Shown here: in pieces, positions 38,980 to 47,271 of the stretch
How the letters are laid out: each line of letters begins with the position of its first letter
Position numbering within the stretch: the first letter of the stretch is position 1
Origin: Actinomycetaceae bacterium
GTDB lineage: Bacteria; Actinomycetota; Actinomycetes; Actinomycetales; Actinomycetaceae
Direction: 5' to 3'
Assembly: GCA_030537615.1 (NCBI GenBank)
Contig: JAUNVP010000019.1
Coordinates: forward strand, 1 to 47,271
Length of the DNA stretch: 47,271 bases
Notes under the pieces: model-generated
What the model saw: the letters and a program-made list of their open reading frames with translations, nothing else
What the model was told of the DNA's origin: nothing
The model's database searches: none
Made by a program: the position numbers and the translations under genes

Positions 38980-39618
38980 ATGTCCGATCGTCCCCGTTTC
39001 CGTCGTCCAGCTATGTTGTCTTTTGAAGACGCTGAGAAAATTGAAGGCGATGAAGATCCTGCGGCTGCATTTCAGGTGGCTATGACGTCGGCGCGTGCGC
39101 TTCTTGGACTCAGCGATGATGAATTCGGATCCGATGCAGTGAGCAATCTTGTCAAAGCAATTGAGTCAGAGGGCGTTGATATTGTTGCCGACCTGTGGGA
39201 ACGGAGCCCAGCCTTTACGCTTCCGGGAGCTTTTTGGAGACTCTACCTCTTCAACGAGTGGTATCAGCGCGATCCGCTTCTCATTCACCAACGCTTCGAT
39301 GAAGGACTCAACGCTCCGTTTACGGCAGGTTTCGACGATACCGACTCGGAGCCGGAAGTCCCCGTTCTCGAGCATGTATTTCAACGCATCTCTGCACTCT
39401 TTCGAGGTCAAGATTTCGGCGATCTGACTGATCTTTTGCGACAAAGTGCGCTCACTATGCGAGTTTTGGCGTCGGGTGCCACTTTTGGCACTACCTGGAT
39501 AAAAAGTGACAAAGATCGGCTTGCCACCATGGTGACGCGTCGAGCTGGCGCTCTCATTCATACCGCCGACGAGTTTGACCTAGCGGCAGACCGTTCCACA
39601 GTAAACAGGCTTACCTAA
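38980..39618 (+). CDS. Conserved hypothetical protein upstream of ppk1
   Basis: A 212-residue soluble, mainly helical, acidic protein (SFEDAEKIEGDEDPAAAFQ start; FTLPGAFWRLYLFNEWYQRD near residue 80; EHVFQRISALFRGQDFGDLT near 128). No catalytic motif is seen. Its stop lies 25 bases before ppk1 on the same strand, so co-transcription is likely. A GTGAGGAG ribosome site precedes ATG 38980. I do not recognise the family. Confidence 0.8.
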   Translation: MSDRPRFRRPAMLSFEDAEKIEGDEDPAAAFQVAMTSARALLGLSDDEFGSDAVSNLVKAIESEGVDIVADLWERSPAFTLPGAFWRLYLFNEWYQRDPLLIHQRFDEGLNAPFTAGFDDTDSEPEVPVLEHVFQRISALFRGQDFGDLTDLLRQSALTMRVLASGATFGTTWIKSDKDRLATMVTRRAGALIHTADEFDLAADRSTVNRLT

Positions 39619-39643
39619 AATACCCCACTTCTAAGGATTCACG

Positions 39644-41953
39644 ATGGCTACTTCCCAGGCAGACCACAGCGACCTCGCCGAACCGGCAGAAGAAAACTCC
39701 ACGGCTCCTTCGATCAATCTGCAACCGGATCCGGATGACATCACGAGCCCTTTTTCTTCGCCGGAGCAACGGGATATGTTTATCCTCAAGAAGGAAGTCA
39801 AAGACAAGGGAGCAACGGAAGACGAGCTTCCCTCCGGTCGTTTTGCTGATCGCGAACTATCGTGGATGCGGTTTAACGAACGTGTTCTCGAGCAGTCGGA
39901 GGATCGCGACCTACCACTTCTTGAACGATGCTGGTTTTCGACCATCTTCTCTTCCAATCTCGACGAGTTCTATATGGTGCGTGTGGCTGGACTTAAGCGC
40001 CGAATTGCAGCGGGAATTGCTTCGGTGGCCGCATCTGGACTCACCCCGCGACAGGTCCTCGATGGTATTACTGCGAAATCTCGGGAGTTGACGACGCGAC
40101 AGGTCAAAGCTTTTCGTGATGAGCTCCTTCCAGCACTGCATGCTGAGGGTATCCATCTGCGTAAGTGGGATGATCTGAATACAAAACAGCAGGCTGTTCT
40201 TACTGAGTATTTTCAGCGGCGAGTCTTTCCAGTCCTTACTCCATTAGCCGTTGATCCGTCCCACCCATTCCCCTATATTTCGGGGCTTCCTCTCAATCTC
40301 GCGGTCGTTGTGCGTAACCGAGCCACGGATAAGCAACACTTTGCACGCGTTAAAGTTCCGCCCTCACTTCCACGTCTCGTCAACGTCGATACTCTCCTAC
40401 CAGAAAATACTGGAATTGCGGTCGAAGACATCGTGGCAAGTAAATCTGGAGCCACGTTCGTTCCCCTTGAACAGGTGATTGCCGCACATCTCGATCAACT
40501 CTTTTTAGGGATGGAAATCGTCGAGTCACACACCTTCAGGGTCACGCGCAATGAGGACTTAGAAGTCGAGGAGGACGATGCCGAAAATCTCCTCACCGCT
40601 ATGGAAACCGAGCTTTTGCGGCGTCGCTTTGGTCCGGCTGTTCGGCTGGAGATAGCCGAGGACGTGTCGCAACCGGTTCTCGACTTTTTGGTGCAGCGTT
40701 TGGAGATTACCGATGCTGACGTGTTCCGGCTTCCCGCACCTTTGGATCTCACCGGCCTCAATGATCTACACGATCTTGATATCCCGCATTTGAAATATCC
40801 CAAATATGTGCCGGTTACTCCGCACGGTTTGGCTGAATATGAGTCGGCGTCAGCGGGGGATATCTTCGCTTCTATTCGTAGCCACGATGTTTTGCTACAC
40901 CATCCGTACGACTCGTTCTCGACCTCAGTTCAACATTTCATCGCCACTGCCGCGTCGGATCCGCACGTTTTGGCCATCAAACAAACGCTGTACCGTACCT
41001 CCGGTGATTCCCCTATTGTCTCGTCGCTTATTGAAGCGGCTCAAGCCGGGAAACAGGTGGTCGCCATTGTGGAGATTAAAGCGCGTTTTGACGAAGAGGC
41101 GAATATTTCTTGGGCACGTAAACTCGAACGCGCTGGTGTCCATGTCGTCTACGGCATGGTGGGATTGAAAACCCACTGCAAGCTCTCACTTGTCGTTCGC
41201 GAAGAAGCTGAAGGACTGCGCCGGTACTGCCATGTTGGCACCGGGAACTATCATCCAAAGACGGCACGCGGATACGAAGACCTGGGGCTTTTGACATGTG
41301 ATCGCGATGTCACCCAAGACCTCACTCGGTTATTCAACCAACTCTCCGGATATGCGCCCCGTACAACTTTCCACCGCTTACTCGTCGCTCCAGTCTCCAT
41401 TCGGACCGGGCTTATCGAGCGAATCAATCGCCAGGTTGAACGAAAGAAAGCAGGTGAGGATGCGTACATTGGAATCAAGGTGAACTCGATTGTCGACGAA
41501 GCTGTAATCGATGCGCTTTACCGGGCCTCGCAGGCCGGGGTTCCGGTTGATGTAGTGGTACGCGGCATCTGTGCGATTCGAGCCGGAGTGAAAGGACTGT
41601 CTGAGAACATTCGGGTACGTTCAATTCTTGGTCGCTACCTTGAGCACTCGCGAATTTACTGTTTCGGTCCAGAGGGCGACGAAGAAGTGTGGATTGGATC
41701 AGCTGACCTTATGCACCGGAATCTCGATCGTCGTGTCGAAGCGCTAGTGAAGATCGTCGATCCGGGGCAAGTCGCCTATTTGTCGAAACTTCTTCGAACC
41801 GAGGCTTCCGACAAGACGAGTTCGTGGCACCTGCGACCAAACGGTCAATGGGTGCGCCACAACTACGGTAAGAAAGGAAAACGCCTACTCGATATTCAGA
41901 CGATGCTGATGAAGAACGCATCAGGCAGAGTAACCGGACGCAAAATCTTCTAA
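39644..41953 (+). CDS. ppk1: Polyphosphate kinase 1
   Basis: A 769-residue enzyme that builds polyphosphate from ATP through a phosphohistidine. Domains in order: a disordered acidic N-terminal extension (1-63), N-domain beginning [20 protein letters not shown], head domain, then two PLD-like C-domains. The phospho-acceptor His is H530 in [11 protein letters not shown]; the second conserved His is H691 in [12 protein letters not shown]. The HHPYDSF and [10 protein letters not shown] motifs are intact. Length is normal for actinobacterial PPK1, about 80 residues longer than E. coli because of the extension. The next gene encodes a Nudix-phosphatase and Pit is close by, so this is a phosphate-metabolism neighbourhood. 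Confidence 0.97.
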   Translation: MATSQADHSDLAEPAEENSTAPSINLQPDPDDITSPFSSPEQRDMFILKKEVKDKGATEDELPSGRFADRELSWMRFNERVLEQSEDRDLPLLERCWFSTIFSSNLDEFYMVRVAGLKRRIAAGIASVAASGLTPRQVLDGITAKSRELTTRQVKAFRDELLPALHAEGIHLRKWDDLNTKQQAVLTEYFQRRVFPVLTPLAVDPSHPFPYISGLPLNLAVVVRNRATDKQHFARVKVPPSLPRLVNVDTLLPENTGIAVEDIVASKSGATFVPLEQVIAAHLDQLFLGMEIVESHTFRVTRNEDLEVEEDDAENLLTAMETELLRRRFGPAVRLEIAEDVSQPVLDFLVQRLEITDADVFRLPAPLDLTGLNDLHDLDIPHLKYPKYVPVTPHGLAEYESASAGDIFASIRSHDVLLHHPYDSFSTSVQHFIATAASDPHVLAIKQTLYRTSGDSPIVSSLIEAAQAGKQVVAIVEIKARFDEEANISWARKLERAGVHVVYGMVGLKTHCKLSLVVREEAEGLRRYCHVGTGNYHPKTARGYEDLGLLTCDRDVTQDLTRLFNQLSGYAPRTTFHRLLVAPVSIRTGLIERINRQVERKKAGEDAYIGIKVNSIVDEAVIDALYRASQAGVPVDVVVRGICAIRAGVKGLSENIRVRSILGRYLEHSRIYCFGPEGDEEVWIGSADLMHRNLDRRVEALVKIVDPGQVAYLSKLLRTEASDKTSSWHLRPNGQWVRHNYGKKGKRLLDIQTMLMKNASGRVTGRKIF

Positions 41954-42069
41954 CGTCGGCTCTCGAAAGCGGTAGACTCGAAGACAACTGAGTCCTTATC
42001 CGCCTACAGCACCCATAGTGAATCCTCGTTCTGAGCGGGGATATTCGGTGCATACCGTTAGAGAATATC

Positions 42070-43095
42070 GTGGCCAAATTTCGCCCAAGTCCCATACCGA
42101 GCCGAATAGTGAGATCGGCGGGTTCCCTGGTGTGGCGTCCCCGTAAATCCGGTGTCCGTTTCAACGTTGGTGACGTTATTGACCCGGACAAAATAGAGGT
42201 TCTGATTGTCCATCGCCCTCGCTACGACGACTGGTCGTGGCCGAAAGGGAAAGCTGAACCGAATGAACCGCTACTGTCGACCGCGGCGCGTGAGGTTGAA
42301 GAAGAAACCGGTGTCGTTGTCCAGATGCACGCTCCACTGACCACTCAGCGTTATCGTCTTGGGTCGGGACAAATTAAGGAAGTCCACTATTGGATTGGCA
42401 CCCCGGCTTCTCGCGAGTCCGTCATTCGTTCGCGACCGCCTGTTGCCGCAGCGTCGGCTAAAGAAATTGATAGTGCTCGCTGGGTAGCCCCGAAATTGGC
42501 ACGCAAGATGCTTACTCGACGAGGTGACCGGCGTTTACTTGACGATCTTGTGTCCCGCGCAGAGAAGGGGAGCCTTGTCACTGCCACAGTGGCCATTTTG
42601 CGTCATGCCGAAGCCGTGTCTCGCACTGATTGGAAAAAGAGTGAAGCCGACCGTCCACTTGGTCGCAGTGGCGGGCTCCAGTCACTCGATTTGGTGAGTA
42701 TGCTTTCTGCATTGGGAACAACGCGGCTTCTATCAAGTCCGTGGCTTCGTTGCACGGCGACACTCGGCCCCTACGCGGCTGTGGCCGGACTCAATACAAT
42801 TACCGCTGAAGAACTCACCGAGGCTAACGCGGCTATATCGCCTAAGGCGGCCACACGAGTAGTTAAACGCCTCGTCAAACGTCCCGGTGGTCCGATCGTG
42901 ATTTGTTCACATCGACCGGTGCTTCCGTCCATGATTAAAGCGTTCAAGAAGTACTCGACGAGTCAAATCGTGCGCCAATTACCTACCAGCGCCCCCTATC
43001 TTGACACGGCTCAGTTCCTCGTCGCACATATTGCTTATAACGCCGATAAGCCGCAGATCATTGCCGTTGAAACCCATCGCACGATCAAACGGTGA
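42070..43095 (+). CDS. Nudix hydrolase fused to a histidine phosphatase (MutT1-type)
   Basis: A 341-residue two-domain protein. The Nudix box GKAEPNEPLLSTAAREVEEE (residues 60-79, continuing TGVV) is complete. The second half starts VAILRHAEAVSRTDW, an SixA/phosphoglycerate-mutase-type phosphatase with the catalytic RHA triad start at 178-180 and a late ICSHRPVLPSM His. Mycobacterial MutT1 has this architecture and cleaves 8-oxo-dGTP and diadenosine polyphosphates. GTG 42070 follows ppk1 by about 115 bases, as in mycobacteria and relatives. Confidence 0.93.
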   Translation: MAKFRPSPIPSRIVRSAGSLVWRPRKSGVRFNVGDVIDPDKIEVLIVHRPRYDDWSWPKGKAEPNEPLLSTAAREVEEETGVVVQMHAPLTTQRYRLGSGQIKEVHYWIGTPASRESVIRSRPPVAAASAKEIDSARWVAPKLARKMLTRRGDRRLLDDLVSRAEKGSLVTATVAILRHAEAVSRTDWKKSEADRPLGRSGGLQSLDLVSMLSALGTTRLLSSPWLRCTATLGPYAAVAGLNTITAEELTEANAAISPKAATRVVKRLVKRPGGPIVICSHRPVLPSMIKAFKKYSTSQIVRQLPTSAPYLDTAQFLVAHIAYNADKPQIIAVETHRTIKR

Positions 43096-43189
43096 GCTGG
43101 TACTCAAACTCGGCGGCGAGGCTCTCCCAATGGATCAGACTTCGGAGCAGTGCGGGTAATCTCAAACCGCCCCGAAAATCGCGCTGAGT

Positions 43190-43660
43190 TTAGCGGCCAG
43201 AGTCCTTGAACGTGGTTGTCACTTTGTCGTTGAGATTGATCGCGATACAGACGATGGCTCGGTCATCTGCCTTATCCCAACTATCTTGTGTGGGGGTGAG
43301 AGGAAGCAGATCTAATTCGGATTCGTCGAAGGTCGTACCCACGTAGCTTTCGAATGCCGGAAGACAAATATCATTCGACTTCTCGAATAGCGCTTCTTCA
43401 CCGGGGTATTCACCCGTTTCTGCACCTGGAAAGTCGTTATCGCTCACATCCTGATCAGCAATGACTTCTCCCTGGTGGGGCTCGTTGCATTCCACTGTCT
43501 TGACAGTCGTTAGTTCGAATCCCTGACTGAGGTCAAGATCATCCGGTAGGACGAGACAATCGCCCACCTTGAGGTCGAAAACAGTCGTGGAACAACTGGA
43601 AAGAACTAGAGTAGCTCCGGCTAATGCCACAAATAAACGAATGATGGGAACGTTTCGCAT
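43190..43660 (-). CDS. Septum-formation-type lipoprotein
   Basis: A 156-residue lipoprotein: signal peptide with lipobox LSSC (Cys 23), then a domain with the pattern VGDCLVLPDDL, TVECNEPHQGEVI, and two further Cys (ICLPAFESY, VCIAINL). This pattern matches the actinobacterial septum-formation domain (PF13845-like), whose four Cys form disulphides. It follows pit by 12 bases on the minus strand, possibly in the same transcript. Function in division is suggested by the family name only. Confidence 0.8.
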   Translation of the reverse strand: MRNVPIIRLFVALAGATLVLSSCSTTVFDLKVGDCLVLPDDLDLSQGFELTTVKTVECNEPHQGEVIADQDVSDNDFPGAETGEYPGEEALFEKSNDICLPAFESYVGTTFDESELDLLPLTPTQDSWDKADDRAIVCIAINLNDKVTTTFKDSGR

Positions 43661-43672
43661 GGGGTGATCCTC

Positions 43673-44725
43673 TTATGGGAAGACAAGGTGAAGTAGTAGA
43701 TAGATAATTGCGGCGACGGCCCCTGCGGCCGGAAGAGTAAGGAACCACGCGACAACAATGTTACCAGCTACGCCCCAGCGCACAGCTGAAAGACGCTTCG
43801 TTGCCCCAACCCCCATGATTGCCGAGGTAATCGTGTGCGTAGTTGAGATTGGTGCGTGCACAATAAACGCCGTGAAGTAGAGGACACCGGCCGCAACAGA
43901 TTCGGCGACGAAACCACGAGCCGGATCCAGCTCAATTACTTTGCGTCCGAGGGTGCGCATAATGCGCCAGCCACCGGCGTAAGTGCCCGCAGAAATTGCC
44001 AGGGCAGCCGCTAACTTTACCCACGTGGGAATCGTCATCTCACCGTCAACGTAAATCTGGTGAGTTTCGCCGTAGCCGCCGGCAAGGAGCGCCATCACGA
44101 TAATGCCCATGGTTTTCTGTGCGTCCTGGAGGCCGTGTCCCAGTGCCATTGCTGCAGCCGATACGGTTTGGGCGATCCGGAACTTTCGCATAGTTCGGTG
44201 GTACGGCAGTGTTCTGACGAGGGCGAGAGTGAGCTTCATCAGTACGTAGGCAAGGAGAAAACCAACGAGAGGTGAGGCAAACATCGGAATAATGACGTGA
44301 TCGAGGATACCTTTCCACTGCACGCTAGTTGCTGAGGCAAGGCCAGCGCCTACCAGTCCACCAATAAGAGCGTGGGAGGACGATGACGGAAGACCGAACC
44401 ACCAGGTAATGAGGTTCCAGGTAATTGCTCCAATAAGGGCTGCGAGAATAATCCCCAGCCCGTGTAGTTGCATGATCTGATCGGTTGACTCAGTGAATTG
44501 AGATATGTTGATAATCCCCTCACCGATAGTCTTCGCCACTGCGGTGCCTAGCAGAGCGCCGATAACGTTCATGATGGCCGCCATTAGTAGTGCGACACGT
44601 GGAGTTAGCGCTCGTGTGGAAACCGAGGTGGCGATGGCATTTGCTGCGTCGTGGAAGCCATTAGTGAAGTCAAAGCCGAGGGCGATGAGAATAACGACGA
44701 CGACGAGGACAAGCGTAATGTCCAC
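43673..44725 (-). CDS. PiT-family low-affinity inorganic phosphate transporter
   Basis: A 350-residue membrane protein with about ten helices. Both PiT signatures are present: GFDFTNGFHDAANAIATSVS at residues 18-37 and GVGATKRLSAVRWGVAGNIV near 306-325, plus the central GLPSSSSHALIGGLVGAGL stretch. It takes up metal-phosphate complexes with protons. It is preceded by the DUF47 gene with a 3-base gap, the usual pit-accessory arrangement. Confidence 0.96.
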   Translation of the reverse strand: MDITLVLVVVVILIALGFDFTNGFHDAANAIATSVSTRALTPRVALLMAAIMNVIGALLGTAVAKTIGEGIINISQFTESTDQIMQLHGLGIILAALIGAITWNLITWWFGLPSSSSHALIGGLVGAGLASATSVQWKGILDHVIIPMFASPLVGFLLAYVLMKLTLALVRTLPYHRTMRKFRIAQTVSAAAMALGHGLQDAQKTMGIIVMALLAGGYGETHQIYVDGEMTIPTWVKLAAALAISAGTYAGGWRIMRTLGRKVIELDPARGFVAESVAAGVLYFTAFIVHAPISTTHTITSAIMGVGATKRLSAVRWGVAGNIVVAWFLTLPAAGAVAAIIYLLLHLVFP

Positions 44726-44728
44726 GAT

Positions 44729-45349
44729 TTACGACTCCTTGATTGCAATCGTTTCTACGCCATTGGCGAGACTCTCAAAGCTATCGACGGCTTTTTCGAG
44801 GGTTTCGATGATGTCTTTGAGCTTGATGACTTCAAGCGCATCCTTGCCGGAGTCAAATAGTTCCGACAGCGTACGGCGGTACGCCTGATCGCCTTCGTTT
44901 TCTAAACGGTTGATTTCCACCCAGTAGTCTTTAAGCCCACCGAGTGTCTTGAGTTGAGGCATCGCTTGTGCGGTGAGGTCACAGCACCGTTGAATGACAT
45001 TGAGCTGTTCAACTACGCCCCGTGGGAGGTCACCTACCTTGTAGAGGACGATGAGGTCGCCGGCTTCATCCATGTAATCCATACAGTCATCGAGCCGGGC
45101 TGTGAGGAATGATAGATCGTCGCGATCGAATGGTGTCACGAAAGTCTGATTGAGCTTCGAGGACACTTGGTGAGTTACTTCGTCACAGGCATGCTCGACT
45201 TTGTGCAATTCGTCGCGAAGATCTTTGCGACGCTCCGTATCGGCTCCGTGGATTTGGGCGAGGAGCTCAGCTCCTCGAACGAGATGGCTGGCCTGAGTGG
45301 CGAGTAACTCAAAGAAAGCACTTCCGTGATCGGATTTTGAAAAGCGCAC
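44729..45349 (-). CDS. DUF47/PhoU-like Pit accessory protein
   Basis: A 206-residue all-helical protein of the DUF47 family: FSKSDHGSAFFELLATQASH at the start, EHACDEVTHQVSSKLNQTFV, TPFDRDDLSFLTARLDDCMD (the metal-binding E/D-rich motifs), and NRLENEGDQAYRRTLSELFD near 140. GTG 45349 with GGGAG upstream gives the normal family length; the ATG frame from 45442 adds 31 residues not typical of the family. It modulates the phosphate carrier encoded next. Confidence 0.93.
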   Translation of the reverse strand: MRFSKSDHGSAFFELLATQASHLVRGAELLAQIHGADTERRKDLRDELHKVEHACDEVTHQVSSKLNQTFVTPFDRDDLSFLTARLDDCMDYMDEAGDLIVLYKVGDLPRGVVEQLNVIQRCCDLTAQAMPQLKTLGGLKDYWVEINRLENEGDQAYRRTLSELFDSGKDALEVIKLKDIIETLEKAVDSFESLANGVETIAIKES

Positions 45350-45741
45350 TTTCAAAACTCCCTTAGTTGGCGGGCATATGCACTTCAAGAGTAGTGCACT
45401 GAGATGCAGGTTCTCATCAAAGTCTGTCTCTTCGGGTCGCACGTTTTTCTGTCGGCAACTGTTTTCATTGAATTCTTGGGGTTTGGGATGAATAAGGTCC
45501 CAGCGGATGTGTGGTCGAGATCACACATATTTCATTGGGCGGCCATAAATTCACCAAGACGTGAGCGGAACTGTGAATTGAGGGCACGTTGAATTATCAG
45601 GAACGTGGCTGGCCGGAACGAGTGAGTGCGATGGGTAAATGGACGGTGATGCTCGCCACCAGGGGGAGAAATCGGGTAATATGACCGTGTACACGCTTTG
45701 CGTGCCCTCTGTAGTCCCCTCAATTACGTTGGAGTATTTCG
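45350..45741. other. Intergenic region with a CRP/GlxR-like site (45510-45525)
   Basis: No credible gene in 392 bases. TGTGG-TCGAGA-TCACA (45510-45525) fits the cAMP-receptor-type palindrome TGTGA-N6-TCACA with one mismatch and lies between the divergent phosphate-uptake operon and the surface-protein gene. TAATAT-like hexamers near 45676 may be the promoter of the latter. Confidence 0.5.
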
Positions 45742-47067
45742 ATGAAGAAGCTCATATCCCTACTCGCAGTATTTGCTTTAAGCCTGTTTGGTTTAGCTTT
45801 CGGTCCCATTGCTTCCGATGCCTCTGCAGCTCCGGATGATCCGGTGGTGTTTAATGATGCGAATCTTGAGTCCTTGGTGAAGGTGGAGCTTGGTTTGGGT
45901 GATTCTGAGCCGGTTACTGAGGCCAATATTGGTGGTCTTACTTCGCTGTCGGTCGGCTCTGATTCTCCGGTGACGGATTTGACGGGGTTGGATAAGGCCG
46001 TCAACTTGGAGTCACTGTTAATTTACGAGGGTGATTTTGAGAAGTTGTTTCTGGCTCCGCTGAGCGGCCTGACTAACTTAACTGGTGTCTACTTGTATTC
46101 GCCGTCTGGGTTTGCCTGGGGTAAGGCTAATGATTTGCCTGCCACTGTGAGGTACCTGTCGGTAACGTCTGCGGGGTTGGAGTCGTTTGCGGGGTTCCCA
46201 GCTCATTTGGATCAACTGACCTACCTGGATGTTTACGATAATGCGCTCAGTAGTTGGGATGGGTTGCCTGCGAATTTGTATTCGACGGTCACCAGCCTGA
46301 ACATCGCGAATAATGCGTTTACTGATGTGTGTGCGGATGGGTCGAAGTTAAAAGACTTCACTAACCTCACGATCTTGCAGGCGTTCTTTAAATCGATGTT
46401 TGGTGACAATAACGTGTCGTGCCTGGCTGGTTTGCCGCTGAGGTATCTTGATCTGGATGACACGGGGTTGAGTGATGCGTCTGGGCTGGCGCCGCTGGCT
46501 TTGACCGATGGTTTGTATCTGCAATGGAATGCGTTGAGTGATGTCAGTATGCTTAATGTGGATGGCCTGACTTCGTCGTGTTATCTGGATGGCCAGAGTG
46601 TGGAGATGACTGCTGAGTCGGCGTCGTTTAGGCCGTTGGAGATTAAGGGCCTGGGCGGTGCTAGTGTTCCGTTGGCGTTGAGTGCTGATTCGACGAGTGT
46701 GACTGCTGACTCTGATGGGTCGTACACGTTTAATACCACTGGGGCGAGTACCGCTCAGTTTGAGTGGGAGCAGACCCTGACGACTACTGGTGGTGCGGAG
46801 TGCACCTATAGCGGCACCCTCACCGTCAATTACGTGGGTACCGGCGTGGAGCCGACCGAGCCTGGTGTGGAGCCGACCGAGCCGAGCAGCCAGCCTACTG
46901 GTGATGCAACGCCAACGGCGAGCGCTAGTGCATCGACGACGCCTGGCGGTACTGCACCTTCCACACAGTTGCCGACGACGGGTGTCATGGCTGCACCTAT
47001 AGCAGTCGTGGCAATGACACTCCTGTTCGCTGGAGGTATCCTGCTTTCCCTGCGTCGCCGAATGTAA
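45742..47067 (+). CDS. LPTTG-anchored leucine-rich-repeat-like surface protein
   Basis: A 441-residue cell-wall protein. Signal peptide residues 1-29 end ASA. Residues about 38-290 form irregular leucine-rich repeats of the internalin/microbial type (DLTGLDKAVNLESLLIYEG, AHLDQLTYLDVYDNALSSWD, YSTVTSLNIANNAFTDV). An Ig-like strand region follows (about 295-370), then a PTEP/Ser-Ala linker, and the sorting signal LPTTG at 410-414, helix and RRRM end. A GGAG ribosome site lies 8 bases before the ATG. Probably an adhesin; ligand unknown. Codon use is biased to T-ending GTG/TTG-rich codons in the repeat part. Confidence 0.92.
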   Translation: MKKLISLLAVFALSLFGLAFGPIASDASAAPDDPVVFNDANLESLVKVELGLGDSEPVTEANIGGLTSLSVGSDSPVTDLTGLDKAVNLESLLIYEGDFEKLFLAPLSGLTNLTGVYLYSPSGFAWGKANDLPATVRYLSVTSAGLESFAGFPAHLDQLTYLDVYDNALSSWDGLPANLYSTVTSLNIANNAFTDVCADGSKLKDFTNLTILQAFFKSMFGDNNVSCLAGLPLRYLDLDDTGLSDASGLAPLALTDGLYLQWNALSDVSMLNVDGLTSSCYLDGQSVEMTAESASFRPLEIKGLGGASVPLALSADSTSVTADSDGSYTFNTTGASTAQFEWEQTLTTTGGAECTYSGTLTVNYVGTGVEPTEPGVEPTEPSSQPTGDATPTASASASTTPGGTAPSTQLPTTGVMAAPIAVVAMTLLFAGGILLSLRRRM

Positions 47068-47100
47068 CGAACGGGAGAGTTAATCTCTCAAATGAACCTG

Positions 47101-47137
47101 AGTGGTGGACCTGCTTGCGCGGGTCCACCACTTTTTT
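47101..47137 (+). terminator. Terminator after the LPTTG protein gene
   Basis: AGTGGTGGACCTGC (47101-47114), loop TTGC, GCGGGTCCACCACT (47119-47132) and a run of six T. Confidence 0.92.
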
Positions 47138-47161
47138 GACTTGGTGCGTAGCGCATAAAAT

Positions 47162-47197
47162 TTGAGGGAACCTCACCCGTAAGCGAGGTTCCCTCAA
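47162..47197. repeat. 13-bp hairpin
   Basis: TTGAGGGAACCTC (47162-47174) pairs perfectly with GAGGTTCCCTCAA (47185-47197). No T run follows on either strand; it lies back to back with the terminators of two converging transcripts. Confidence 0.6.
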
Positions 47198-47211
47198 GAG
47201 GACATCGGGCC

Positions 47212-47230
47212 AAAAAGCGCCAGTCGGCGC
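47212..47230 (-). terminator. Minus-strand terminator
   Basis: Read on the minus strand: GCGCC-GACT-GGCGC (47230-47217) then TTTTT (47216-47212). It should end the RNA gene that enters from the right edge; a GCCGCT/AGCGGC hairpin precedes it. Confidence 0.75.
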
Positions 47231-47252
47231 TATGGCCGCTCGTAGCGGCTTT

Positions 47253-47271
47253 TGGTGGAGCCCGGGGCTTT
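47253..47271 (-). tRNA. 3' end of a tRNA or tmRNA, cut by the window edge
   Basis: The minus strand reads AAA-GCCCC-GGGCTCC-A-CCA: end of a T-loop, T-stem half, acceptor half, discriminator and an encoded CCA. Unlike the three other tRNA genes here, CCA is encoded. Only 19 bases are visible, so the identity (tRNA or tmRNA) is open. Confidence 0.5.

Noticed and set aside
45350-45480. PhoB/PhoP box upstream of the DUF47-pit operon
   Set aside because: GGTTCTCATCA and GTTTTCATTGA look similar to half-sites but are not at the 11-base period needed for a Pho box.

Overview
The window reads as the chromosome of an actinobacterium of moderate GC, most likely of the Actinomycetaceae (Actinomyces/Schaalia/Arcanobacterium/Gleimia group). 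The basis is a GlsB-type protein, an MutT1-type Nudix-phosphatase fusion, PPK1, a septum-formation lipoprotein, sortase-anchored surface proteins (LPTTG and an LAQTG signal), GTG/TTG starts, and leaderless promoters. Genus level cannot be decided from the sequence alone.

Region 1 (1-5991) is core-like. tRNA-Asp and tRNA-Glu (both minus) flank a lipoprotein gene. A tightly packed + strand run follows: MscS-type channel, msrB, an endonuclease/exonuclease/phosphatase-fold enzyme and an EamA/RhtA exporter, then a GlsB-like membrane protein and tRNA-Lys.

Region 2 (about 5992 to 24400, perhaps to 26200) is an integrated plasmid-like or IME-like element directly downstream of tRNA-Lys. It has an XRE repressor and an excisionase-like HTH protein, divergently transcribed from leaderless promoters with paired palindromic operators. 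Next come a chain of tiny genes, two replication-type HTH proteins, and a mobilisation module (mobC, relaxase, a Pro/Thr-rich membrane protein, a small protein) with a candidate oriT. A lactococcin-972-type bacteriocin operon (precursor, large membrane protein, ABC ATPase) follows. The element also carries minus-strand cassettes with unknown genes, ssb and a RelA/SpoT-domain small alarmone synthetase overlapping a small partner gene, and finally a serine resolvase with res-like sites. No tyrosine integrase and no second copy of the tRNA 3' end were seen. A long-hairpin element occurs three times in the region with a compensatory base-pair change, and a 288-bp leader is duplicated in front of two different cassettes. 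A fragment of the large ICE-type methylase/helicase and a membrane protein close the region.

Region 3 (26212-33678, minus) is a sugar operon: ROK regulator, three Gfo/Idh/MocA oxidoreductases, a lipoprotein sugar-binding protein and two CUT1 permeases. It is read from one promoter overlapped by a 29-bp palindrome. No CUT1 ATPase is encoded, so a shared MsiK-type ATPase is presumably used.

Region 4 (33749-47271) is core-like again: an Nramp metal transporter with a DtxR/MntR-like box, a VWA-domain surface protein whose sortase anchor is cut off by an in-frame stop, an ABC transporter pair, a conserved hypothetical gene, ppk1, a Nudix-phosphatase fusion, a septum-formation lipoprotein, and a DUF47/Pit phosphate-uptake pair. 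An LRR-like LPTTG surface protein follows, then a partial tRNA or tmRNA 3' end at the window edge. PPK1, the Nudix-phosphatase and Pit form a loose phosphate-handling neighbourhood.
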